In this document: in pieces, positions 7,665 to 15,285 of the stretch | Position numbering within the stretch: position 1 is the stretch's first letter | Layout: every line of letters starts with the position of its first letter | DNA from: Treponema sp. | GTDB lineage: Bacteria > Spirochaetota > Spirochaetia > Treponematales > Treponemataceae | Direction of reading: 5' to 3' | Length of the DNA stretch: 38,363 nucleotides | Assembly (NCBI GenBank): GCA_017629095.1 | Contig: JAGBXW010000052.1 | Location: 1 to 38,363 of the forward strand | Program-made: the position numbers and the translations under genes | The notes under the pieces: generated by a model | What the model was told of the DNA's origin: nothing | The model's input: only the letters and a program-made list of their open reading frames with translations | The model's database searches: none

Positions 7665-9920
7665 ATGTCGATTATAGAAATTAGAGATTTGACATTTTCA
7701 TATCCTGAAAGGAATTTGGATGCAGTAAAAAATGTATCCTTTTCTGTGGATAGCGGTGAATACATTGCAATTCTCGGGGCAAATGGTTCTGGAAAAAGTA
7801 CCTTAGCTCGCTTGATTTGTGGATACCTAGAACCATCTGCTGGAAGTATTGTGCGAGAGCAGGGAATGCGAATGGGACTAGTATTCCAGAGCCCAGGAGA
7901 TCAGATTGTTGCCAGTGTGGTAGAAACTGATACTGCCTTTGGTCCCCGTAATCTGAAATGCTCCGAAGAAGAAGTAATCGGTAGAACTGTTTCCAGTCTT
8001 GATTCTGTAGGCTTGCTGGACCGGTTACTGGATAAAACTCGGGATTTGTCTCAGGGACAAAAGCAAAAGTTGGGAGTGGCAGGAATTGCTGCTCTTCATC
8101 CTACTGTTTTTGTGCTGGATGAGTCTACTTCCATGATTGACCCAGAATCCCGCAGCCACTTGCTTGAGGTAATGGATAGGTGGCATCAGCAAGGAAAAAC
8201 CATCCTTCACATTACTCATAGTTTAGAAGAAGCCCATCGTGCACAGCGTGTTATTGCCATGAATGAAGGTCAAATGATTTTTGACGGATCACGGCAGCAA
8301 TTTATGGCTCACAAAGACATGGAAAAGCTGCTTTTTGGAGAAGCGCTTCCACTTAATACCTTCGTATCTTGTCCTTCTGCCCAGTGGAAGCCCACCTTAG
8401 ACAATCCTTCTGACGAGATGCCCCGTGGCTTTCAAAATGATGCGGCTTTAATTTTCCGTAATTTAAATTTTGCTTACGAAACTGATGATTTTATTCAGGA
8501 GCATCATGGTGAAAAAAAATCTTTGTTCGAAAATTTTTCCCTTCCAGTAGAGGCTGGTCGGTTAACTGCCTTGATGGGCCCCTCTGGTTGTGGTAAATCC
8601 ACCTTGATGGAGATTGCAGCAGGGCTTTTGTCTGTTCCTGCTGGGGAAGTGTATAGCAATTCTCGCCCCTTGTTGGCCTTGCAAGATAGTGATCACGGAC
8701 TTTTTGAGGAATTTGCCGCCGATGATGTGGCCTTTGGTCCACGAAATCAGGGAATTGCTGGCAAGGAACTGGTAAAAAAAGTTCGGTTTGCCATGGAGCA
8801 GGTGGGGCTTTCCTACGAAAAATTTGCAGAACGTCAAACCATGAGTCTTTCTGGTGGTGAAAAACGAAAGGTATCTTTGGCAGGAATTATTGCCATGGAT
8901 GGACAGGTGCTCCTGTTTGACGAGCCTACTGCTGGTCTCGATGCCAAAAGTCGCCGTAAGGTTATGGAAATGCTTTTGTCCTTGGTAAAGGCGGGAAAGA
9001 CAGTGCTTTTTACTACCCATCGTGAGGATGAGGCCATGATTGCCCATCGTGTGGTAAAACTTGCTAACACCGTTCCTGTTTCCATCAAGGAGGTTTTGGT
9101 AGCAGATAGCCTCTTGTGTAAAACTTCCCAGGAGCAGGATTGTTCCGAGCAAAGCTTTGAAGAAATCGGGATGCTTCATCAGCAACAGCCCCTTGGGGGA
9201 GTGAGTTTGCTGCAATTTCTTTCCAACTTTGGAAGCAGTTTTTCTTCTGGAAGCAATAAGCCTTCAGTCATTCAAGGCTTGCCTGCCTTGGTGAAGTACC
9301 TGCTATTTTTTGCTCTCTTTATCTTTTCTTTTGTGACAAAAACCATTTCTTTGGCAGGCATTGGAGTGGGATCTGTTATTTTGTATGGACTTCTGGCCCA
9401 CTATCCTTTGAAGACTGGATTTTTATCCATCTTAAAATTAATTCCCTGGCTTCTCTTTTTCTTCTTAATTCAGATTTTTTTCCTGCCAGTGTATCCCACG
9501 GATACAATTTTGTGGCAAGGAAGTTTTATGGTGATAACGGATACAAAGGTTGTGTCTGGGGTCTTGCTATTGCTCCATCTTACGGCAGCCTTTATTTCCT
9601 TGTCGGTTTTTGTGTTTTCCATCTCCGAGCAGGAAATCCTTGACGGCTTGGAAAGCTTGCTCTATCCCTTGGGGAAATGTGGCTTTCCTGTGCGTCACGT
9701 TACCTTGGTGGCAGGAGTTGTGTTCCGCTTTGTTCCTCTGTTGGCTCAGGAGGCTGCCTTGATTGTCAAGATTCAGCTGATTCGTGGTGGTTTGGGAGAG
9801 GCCACTGGATTTATGGCCAAGATTCGGATTTTGCTTCCCCTGTTAATTCCCTTAACTATCAGAACCTTGAATCAGGCTTCGGTGCTGGCAGATGCCTTAA
9901 CTGCTCGGTATTACTCTTGA
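7665..9920 (+). CDS. Fused ECF transporter energizing module (EcfA-EcfA'-EcfT)
   Basis: One ~751-aa chain carries three parts normally encoded separately. ATPase 1 (about residues 3-235) has Walker A GANGSGKST, signature LSQGQKQ and Walker B VFVLDEST. ATPase 2 (about 265-480) has Walker A GPSGCGKST, signature LSGGEKRK and Walker B LLFDEPTAGLD. The C-terminal ~210 residues are hydrophobic with five to six membrane segments and two cytoplasmic helices carrying EcfT-like Ala-Arg-Gly type motifs (KIQLIRGG and ALTARYY). This is the energizing core of a group II vitamin or metal ECF importer. No S component is nearby, so the substrate is unknown. I place the start at the ATG at 7665, directly after a promoter-like box, rather than the GTG at 7650. 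Confidence 0.85.
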   Translation: MSIIEIRDLTFSYPERNLDAVKNVSFSVDSGEYIAILGANGSGKSTLARLICGYLEPSAGSIVREQGMRMGLVFQSPGDQIVASVVETDTAFGPRNLKCSEEEVIGRTVSSLDSVGLLDRLLDKTRDLSQGQKQKLGVAGIAALHPTVFVLDESTSMIDPESRSHLLEVMDRWHQQGKTILHITHSLEEAHRAQRVIAMNEGQMIFDGSRQQFMAHKDMEKLLFGEALPLNTFVSCPSAQWKPTLDNPSDEMPRGFQNDAALIFRNLNFAYETDDFIQEHHGEKKSLFENFSLPVEAGRLTALMGPSGCGKSTLMEIAAGLLSVPAGEVYSNSRPLLALQDSDHGLFEEFAADDVAFGPRNQGIAGKELVKKVRFAMEQVGLSYEKFAERQTMSLSGGEKRKVSLAGIIAMDGQVLLFDEPTAGLDAKSRRKVMEMLLSLVKAGKTVLFTTHREDEAMIAHRVVKLANTVPVSIKEVLVADSLLCKTSQEQDCSEQSFEEIGMLHQQQPLGGVSLLQFLSNFGSSFSSGSNKPSVIQGLPALVKYLLFFALFIFSFVTKTISLAGIGVGSVILYGLLAHYPLKTGFLSILKLIPWLLFFFLIQIFFLPVYPTDTILWQGSFMVITDTKVVSGVLLLLHLTAAFISLSVFVFSISEQEILDGLESLLYPLGKCGFPVRHVTLVAGVVFRFVPLLAQEAALIVKIQLIRGGLGEATGFMAKIRILLPLLIPLTIRTLNQASVLADALTARYYS

Positions 9921-9985
9921 AACAAGGTCTACTGTAATTGATTCTTCTTTAACCTCATAATTTTTCTCCACAGATGAAAAAAAAC

Positions 9986-10013
9986 TTGCAATCTGTATAT
10001 TGTGTGTTACAAT
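9986..10013 (+). promoter_or_regulatory. Promoter of the NlpC/P60 gene
   Basis: TTGCAA at 9986-9991 and TACAAT at 10008-10013, separated by 16 bp, lie just upstream of a GGAG ribosome site (10028-10031) and the ATG at 10039. This is a good sigma-70-type match. Confidence 0.6.
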
Positions 10014-10038
10014 GGAATAGCAAATTTGGAGAAAAATT

Positions 10039-11013
10039 ATGTTGTGGAGAATGATTAAGTTTTTGGTAAAGACATCAGTTAAAGTGATTGTGTTGCTGGT
10101 TGTTGTGATTGGTGTGTTATCTGTTGTAAATTATTTCTTTGATACCCCCATTGATGGACATATAGATAAAGTTGTTAGTAGTGTTACAGGTTACGCAAAA
10201 TCAGTAGATTTTAAAGATTCTGCTGATAAGGTTACTGGTTTTGCACAGAAGGTTGATTTTAAAGGTGCCGCTGACACGGTGAAAAGTTACGCACAGAAGA
10301 TAGATATTAAGGGTGCTGCTGACACGGTAAAAAGTTATGCACAGAAAATCGATGTTAAGGGGGCTGCTGACACAGTTGTAAATTACGTAAAGAAAATAGA
10401 CCTAAAAGGATTCACCAGTGTTGTTTCTGATTACGTGGGAAAGGTGGATTTAAGCGCCTTTACCGATGACGAATTATTTAGTTTTTACTTATCCAATCCT
10501 AAAGATTTTATTAACAAAGGTGCGACCCTTTTGGAAAACTTTTGGTCCAATGATACGGTACACTGGGACGAAAAGCAAGGTGAGATTGTGTATGACAAGG
10601 GTGTTGAACAACATTCTATTCCTGCTTCGGTCACTGGTAGTACAGCAGATTTATTGACTGTATGTAATACCTATCTTGGAGTTCCCTATAAGCTTGGGGG
10701 AATGAGCCGGAAAGGGATGGACTGTTCGGGCTTTGTTGTACTTGTACACAAGGAAGCTCTTGGATTATCTTTACCACGAACTGCACATGAGATTTATACC
10801 GTAGCAACCCCCATTGCTAACGAGTCCTTAGTACCAGGGAATTTGGTATTTTTTAGTGCATCAGGTAAAAGAATCAGTCATGTGGGAATATACTTAGGAG
10901 ATGGTAAGTTTATTAATGCAGCCTCTGGTGGGCCACGGACTGGAGTTGTTGTTTCCAAATTAAGTGAAAAATCTTGGCGTAGATCTTTTGTGGGCGGAGG
11001 GGCTATTTTTTAG
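10039..11013 (+). CDS. Membrane-anchored NlpC/P60 peptidase with six 16-residue repeats
   Basis: A 324-aa cell-envelope hydrolase. Residues about 13-31 form an N-terminal membrane anchor or uncleaved signal. Residues 49-144 are six tandem 16-residue repeats of the form V-x-x-Y/F-A-x-K-V/I-D-F/I-K-G-A-A-D-T; the middle copies are almost identical at the DNA level. Residues ~198-324 form an NlpC/P60 domain with catalytic C229 (GMDCSGFV) and H281 (ISHVGIYLGDG). The expected role is cleaving peptidoglycan stem peptides (gamma-D-Glu to diamino acid bonds) in the periplasm. The repeats probably form an amphipathic helical spacer. The domain assignment is secure; the repeat function is unknown. Confidence 0.88.
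   Translation: MLWRMIKFLVKTSVKVIVLLVVVIGVLSVVNYFFDTPIDGHIDKVVSSVTGYAKSVDFKDSADKVTGFAQKVDFKGAADTVKSYAQKIDIKGAADTVKSYAQKIDVKGAADTVVNYVKKIDLKGFTSVVSDYVGKVDLSAFTDDELFSFYLSNPKDFINKGATLLENFWSNDTVHWDEKQGEIVYDKGVEQHSIPASVTGSTADLLTVCNTYLGVPYKLGGMSRKGMDCSGFVVLVHKEALGLSLPRTAHEIYTVATPIANESLVPGNLVFFSASGKRISHVGIYLGDGKFINAASGGPRTGVVVSKLSEKSWRRSFVGGGAIF
10183..10470 (+). repeat. Six tandem 48-bp coding repeats
   Basis: Six 48-bp units encode the 16-residue repeats of the NlpC/P60 protein. The units beginning near 10279 and 10327 differ at only a few positions over most of their length, which suggests recent duplication and possible copy-number variation without frameshift. Confidence 0.8.
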
Positions 11014-11019
11014 AAAGTA

Positions 11020-11048
11020 TTGGCCTTTGTATGAAAATATTGTATACT
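11020..11048 (+). promoter_or_regulatory. purH promoter
   Basis: TTGGCC at 11020-11025 and TATACT at 11043-11048, with 17-bp spacing, sit 33 nt before the purH ATG, which has an AGAGGTG ribosome site near 11070-11076. Confidence 0.55.
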
Positions 11049-11081
11049 GCTGACAAATAATGCAGTTTTCAGAGGTGTAAT

Positions 11082-12791
11082 ATGCGTAGACGAGCTCTTA
11101 TCAGTGTGTTTGTAAAAGATGGTGTTTTGGAGTTGGCAAAATTTCTCCACAACAATGACTGGGAGATTCTTTCCACCGGTGGAACTGCCAAATATTTGGT
11201 GGATCAGGGAGTTCCTGTTACCGATGTAAGTGCAGTTACTGAGTTTCCAGAGTGCCTTGATGGTCGAGTAAAAACCCTCCATCCCAAGGTGCACGCTGGA
11301 ATCCTTGCTATCCGTGACAAGGCTGCCCACATGGATTCTTTGAATCAGTTGGGGGTTGCTCCCATCGACTTAGTCTGTGTAAACCTCTATCCCTTCTTTG
11401 ATAAGGTGCAAGCAGGACTTTCCTTTGAAGAAACCGTGGAGTTCATCGATATTGGTGGCCCCACCATGCTTCGTTCTGCCGCCAAAAACTGGCAGGATGT
11501 ACTGGTGCTTACCGACCCTGCTGACTATGCCGATGCCATGGCAGAAATCGGTTCTGGCAACAAGAACTTGGTGCTCCACCGTCGCCTTGCAGGAAAGGTA
11601 TTCAACCTAACCAGTGCCTACGATGCAGCTGTGTGTCGTTTTATGTTTGATGGCCTAGATTCCATTGTAGCTGAGGATGGCACTGCCACCTTTGATCCCC
11701 AGCTTCCTCAGTACTATCCCATGTCTTTGGAAATGGGCCAGTCTCTGCGGTATGGAGAAAATGGCCATCAGCAGGCAGCACTCTACCTGTGGGCCGACAG
11801 AAAGGGTGCCTTTGGTGGTATGAAGCAGCTTCAGGGAAAAGAGCTTTCTTATAATAATATTCGTGACCTAGATGTGGCTTGGAAGGCTGTGTCTGCCTTC
11901 AATCGCTTTGTTCGTCAGGCTGCCAGTGTGTCTGGAACCGACTACTCCCAGTGGGAAGGCCCTATCTGTGGCAAGCTAGCTGACGGAACTAAGGCAAATC
12001 CCTCTGGCTCCCCACTTTCTGTTTCCTTTGGAGAGGCTTCTAGCAGTGTCTTTACTGTAGCTTTAAAGCACAACACTCCCTGTGGTGCCGCCTTGGGAAC
12101 TTCTATTCTCGATTCCTACAAAAAGACCTATGACTGCGACCCTGTTTCCATCTTTGGTGGCATTGTGGGTTGTAGTGCCGTAGTAGATAAGGCTGCTGCT
12201 GAAGAAATGAGCAAATGCTTCTTGGAGGTAATTGTTGCTCCTGGCTTTACCGACGAGGCTAAGGCTGTATTTGCTGAAAAGAAAAACCTTCGTTTGGTGG
12301 AAGCTGCCATTCCTGCTGAAGAAGACTGGGAATGCATTGCTGTAGACGGTGGACTTTTGGTACAGAATCGTGACAACGAATTGTTCAGCCGTTGGGATAT
12401 TGTTACTAAGGCTCGTCCCACCCAGGCTCAGATTGATGAAATGGCCTTCGGTATGGCTGTGGCCATGTTTGCAAAGTCAAACGCTATTTTGGTAATTAAG
12501 GATCGTGCAGCCATTGGAATTGGTTGTGGCCAGACAAACCGTATTTGGGCTGCAGGTCAGGCTTTGGAGCGGGCAAAGGCCGTTACCGACGGAGCTGGAA
12601 CTGAGGCTGCTCAGGTTCTGGTAAGTGATGCCTTCTTCCCCTTTGCTGACTGTGTGGAAAAGGCTGCAGAGTTTGGTATTAAGGCCATTGTTCAGCCCGG
12701 TGGTTCCATGCGGGATCAGGAATCTATCGATGCTTGTAACAAACACGGCATTGCTATGGTGTTTACTGGTGCTCGTCACTTTAAGCACTAA
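11082..12791 (+). CDS. purH: Bifunctional AICAR transformylase / IMP cyclohydrolase
   Basis: Catalyses the last two steps of purine synthesis: formylation of AICAR, then ring closure to IMP. The N-terminal MGS-like cyclohydrolase domain is visible (STGGTAKYL, DGRVKTLHPKVH, DIGGPTMLRSAAKN). The transformylase domain has LRYGENGHQ, QLQGKELSYNN, KHNTPCG and IGCGQTNR. At 569 aa it is about 40 residues longer than E. coli PurH. The extra sequence is mainly a Ser/Gly-rich insertion (around residues 285-325) just before KHNTPCG. An AGAGGTG ribosome site supports the start. mraY follows 10 nt later and is probably co-transcribed. Confidence 0.95.
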   Translation: MRRRALISVFVKDGVLELAKFLHNNDWEILSTGGTAKYLVDQGVPVTDVSAVTEFPECLDGRVKTLHPKVHAGILAIRDKAAHMDSLNQLGVAPIDLVCVNLYPFFDKVQAGLSFEETVEFIDIGGPTMLRSAAKNWQDVLVLTDPADYADAMAEIGSGNKNLVLHRRLAGKVFNLTSAYDAAVCRFMFDGLDSIVAEDGTATFDPQLPQYYPMSLEMGQSLRYGENGHQQAALYLWADRKGAFGGMKQLQGKELSYNNIRDLDVAWKAVSAFNRFVRQAASVSGTDYSQWEGPICGKLADGTKANPSGSPLSVSFGEASSSVFTVALKHNTPCGAALGTSILDSYKKTYDCDPVSIFGGIVGCSAVVDKAAAEEMSKCFLEVIVAPGFTDEAKAVFAEKKNLRLVEAAIPAEEDWECIAVDGGLLVQNRDNELFSRWDIVTKARPTQAQIDEMAFGMAVAMFAKSNAILVIKDRAAIGIGCGQTNRIWAAGQALERAKAVTDGAGTEAAQVLVSDAFFPFADCVEKAAEFGIKAIVQPGGSMRDQESIDACNKHGIAMVFTGARHFKH

Positions 12792-12801
12792 GGAGTAGAT
12801 T

Positions 12802-13872
12802 GTGCTTTTTTACCTTGCTTCTTGGCTGATGGAATCCTTTGGGCCAGCTCGACTCTTGCAGTCCTATGTTGTACTCATCGTCCTTGCTCTATATTTGGGA
12901 TTCTTCGTTACCTGTTATCTTTTGCCAAAGTTCTACAATTGGCTTCCCCATGACAGGGGGCGTGAATTTACCTTAACGGCAGAGGCAGCCAAGGGCAAGC
13001 CTACCGGTGCAGGCTCTGTATTTATTACCTTTTTCACAATTATCTGTGTGCTGGTGGTTCCTTTACGGAGCTTGCAGTCTTGTATTCTTGTACTTACTTG
13101 GTTGACCATGATAACGGGGTTTCTCGATGATCGTAGTACCACCAGTTGGGGAGAATACTTAAAGGGTGCCTTAGATTTAGTGATTTGTTTAGTTGCTTCC
13201 ATTTTACTGTATTTTTTTATCTCTCGTTCTACGGCAGATGGAAATGTGTATATTTGGTTGCCCTTTTTATCTAGCTCACTAAAAATTACACCATGGATTT
13301 ACATTCCCATGGCTACCATTTTGTTGTGGCTTTCCATCAATACCACCAACTGTACCGATGGTGTAGACGGGCTTTCTGGTACCTTGGTGCTGATTGCCCT
13401 CATTACCATGGGCTGTCTTTTCTACTTTGTTTTTGGTCACAAGGAAATAGCCGCCTACCTACTTGTTCCCCATATTCCTCAGGGAGCAAGCTGGGCTGTT
13501 ATGACCTTTGCCTTGGCAGGTGTATTAATGGGCTATTTGTGGCATAATGCCTTTCCCAGCAAGGTCTTGATGGGGGATGCAGGAAGCCGAGCCCTGGGCT
13601 TTTACATCGGTGTGTGCGTTCTTGTGAGTGGAAATCCTTTTTTGATTGTAGCAACTTCTTCCATTATCTTTGTAAACGGTGGAATGGGATTGCTAAAGAT
13701 AATTTTGTTGCGATTCTTTAAGATTCGTGTTTTTTCAAATATTCGTTTTCCCCTTCACGACCACATGCGGCATAATCACAATTGGTCAGCAACTCAGGTG
13801 CTAATTAAGTTTATGATTATGCAGGTACTGATTACTATGGCATTGTTGGGAATCATGCTAAAGATTCGTTAA
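12802..13872 (+). CDS. mraY: MraY-like phospho-MurNAc-pentapeptide transferase (GT4 transferase superfamily)
   Basis: A polytopic inner-membrane protein of 356 aa with about ten membrane helices, which would transfer phospho-MurNAc-pentapeptide from UDP to undecaprenyl phosphate (lipid I synthesis). Signature loops are GRE..KGKPTGAGSVF near the N-terminus, NTTNCTDGVDGLSG (NxxNxxDGxDGL), MGDAGSRALGF, and a late His-rich loop (PLHDHMRHNHNW) in place of the canonical HHH motif. The pattern fits MraY better than WecA, but the divergent His loop leaves some doubt. The start is GTG at 12802, with AGGAG at 12791-12795 overlapping the end of purH. It is not next to other mur genes here. Confidence 0.8.
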   Translation: MLFYLASWLMESFGPARLLQSYVVLIVLALYLGFFVTCYLLPKFYNWLPHDRGREFTLTAEAAKGKPTGAGSVFITFFTIICVLVVPLRSLQSCILVLTWLTMITGFLDDRSTTSWGEYLKGALDLVICLVASILLYFFISRSTADGNVYIWLPFLSSSLKITPWIYIPMATILLWLSINTTNCTDGVDGLSGTLVLIALITMGCLFYFVFGHKEIAAYLLVPHIPQGASWAVMTFALAGVLMGYLWHNAFPSKVLMGDAGSRALGFYIGVCVLVSGNPFLIVATSSIIFVNGGMGLLKIILLRFFKIRVFSNIRFPLHDHMRHNHNWSATQVLIKFMIMQVLITMALLGIMLKIR

Positions 13873-13897
13873 GGGGTACAAGAACTCGATTTTGTTG

Positions 13898-13930
13898 AAA
13901 GGGTGGGGGCTTTTCTCACCCTTTTCTTTA
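13898..13930 (+). terminator. Intrinsic terminator after purH-mraY
   Basis: An 8-bp stem, aaagggtg at 13898-13905 and cacccttt at 13917-13924, is followed by a T-rich run (tttctttat). It lies between the mraY stop and the next promoter-like box. Confidence 0.6.
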
Positions 13931-13933
13931 TGG

Positions 13934-13939
13934 TATCCT
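13934..13939 (+). promoter_or_regulatory. -10 box for leaderless lipoprotein gene
   Basis: TATCCT at 13934-13939 is followed by exactly 6 nt and the ATG at 13946. No ribosome site is present. The -35 region overlaps the upstream terminator and is poor. Confidence 0.4.
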
Positions 13940-13945
13940 TGAGCT

Positions 13946-15283
13946 ATGTCAAAGCGATTTTCTTTGGGAACCATACTCTGTGTTCTCCTTTTTGTCTTGT
14001 CTTTAACTGGATGTTCAGACCGCATGGGATACAGCGTTCTGTTATGGTCTGTGCCAGAACAGGGACTGGATGATGGTGAACTAGTTCCTGTGTACATTAA
14101 GTCAAATATTTCACAAACCTACGTTATTGGCACCATGGATTCAGATTTGAAATTTGAAGTACCTTTGTGGCAAATTACCGAACCAGACACAAAATCTTCT
14201 GCAACAAAATCCGCAGAAAAATATCTTGAGTATCAGCATCAGTATGCACGAGTGGCTTTGGATGGTCTTCCCATGCGAGCAGAACCAGTGAATACTGCAA
14301 AACAAGTGTATCGTCTACGTAAAAACGAAGTGATTAAGGTGCTGTACAAGGGTGAAGGAGCTGCAGTTATGTCTGGCTCCAATGCCATGGAAGGTGATTG
14401 GCTTCGGGTGCTTACTAGTGATGGAACGTTGGGCTGGTGTTTTTCCTACAACTTGCGTCTTTTTGACAACCGCACTGTGGAGGAACAGGAACAGACCAGT
14501 GTAGCCACATCAACTGAGGCCCAAGAAGATGGTACCTTGAAAAAGGTTCTGGGCAAAGTATGGTATCCAGATTCTTACAGAACCATGATTAAATCTCGCA
14601 CTATGGACTTGGAACAGTTGGAAGCAGGCTATCACTTTGATACAGGTGCTTCTTCTGGCTCCGTACAGTTGAAAGTACCCGGATTGACTATTTCCTTCCC
14701 CTATGTGGATGTGGAAAAAACAGGAGCCAATACCTACAAGTTTACTGATACTCCCATTAGCATTACGGTGCATCGTGATGATTTTATTGCAGTTCAGTAC
14801 ACCGATGATCATGGTCGTCCCACAGCCTATGACTTTGTTACCTTGGATGAAAGTCTTTCTCGAACCATTGTTTCTGAAAAGCAACGTCGCCATCAGTTAT
14901 ATGCGGAGCTTGAATCCTTTGGCCCCACTTTTGCCAGTTCAAACTACGGAAAACTTACCTTCAACGGGGAAAATCAATTCCAGTGGAGTGGCTATCGTCA
15001 GCTGCAGCCTTCCATCATTCCCCAGGGAGCCCTCGGCAGGGGAACTGTGGAATTCAAATATTTCTTGTCTAAGTCTTTGACAGGTCGTTATGATGGCGTT
15101 ATGACCTTAACCTTTGATAAGGGAACGCGAGAAGTGAATTTCTTTTATAAGGTTGAAGATAATGGATTGCGTCTGGAAGTGGCAGGAACTCATTTTAACG
15201 GAAAAACCATTACCGACAGAAATTCCAATCCTGTGGTTATCTTCTTCTCCCGACAAAATACCGGGACAGCAGGACAGAATTAA
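13946..15283 (+). CDS. Lipoprotein with SH3-like domain
   Basis: A 445-aa exported lipoprotein of unassigned function. Residues 1-22 are a signal peptide ending in the lipobox LTGC, with lipidation at C23. An SH3-type segment (about residues 110-180) shows the usual LPMRAEPV..V..L..NEVIKVL..GDWLRV..DGTLGWCF pattern, which suggests binding to peptidoglycan or another envelope polymer. The remainder is beta-rich and I do not recognise it. It is probably anchored in the inner or outer membrane facing the periplasm. The stop is 2 nt from the next ATG, so it is co-transcribed with the ABC-F gene. Confidence 0.75.
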   Translation: MSKRFSLGTILCVLLFVLSLTGCSDRMGYSVLLWSVPEQGLDDGELVPVYIKSNISQTYVIGTMDSDLKFEVPLWQITEPDTKSSATKSAEKYLEYQHQYARVALDGLPMRAEPVNTAKQVYRLRKNEVIKVLYKGEGAAVMSGSNAMEGDWLRVLTSDGTLGWCFSYNLRLFDNRTVEEQEQTSVATSTEAQEDGTLKKVLGKVWYPDSYRTMIKSRTMDLEQLEAGYHFDTGASSGSVQLKVPGLTISFPYVDVEKTGANTYKFTDTPISITVHRDDFIAVQYTDDHGRPTAYDFVTLDESLSRTIVSEKQRRHQLYAELESFGPTFASSNYGKLTFNGENQFQWSGYRQLQPSIIPQGALGRGTVEFKYFLSKSLTGRYDGVMTLTFDKGTREVNFFYKVEDNGLRLEVAGTHFNGKTITDRNSNPVVIFFSRQNTGTAGQN

Positions 15284-15285
15284 CC

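Noticed and set aside
8562..9215. Long antisense open frame (217 codons) within the ECF gene
   Set aside because: Opposite clear ABC motifs on the + strand; no recognisable protein features.
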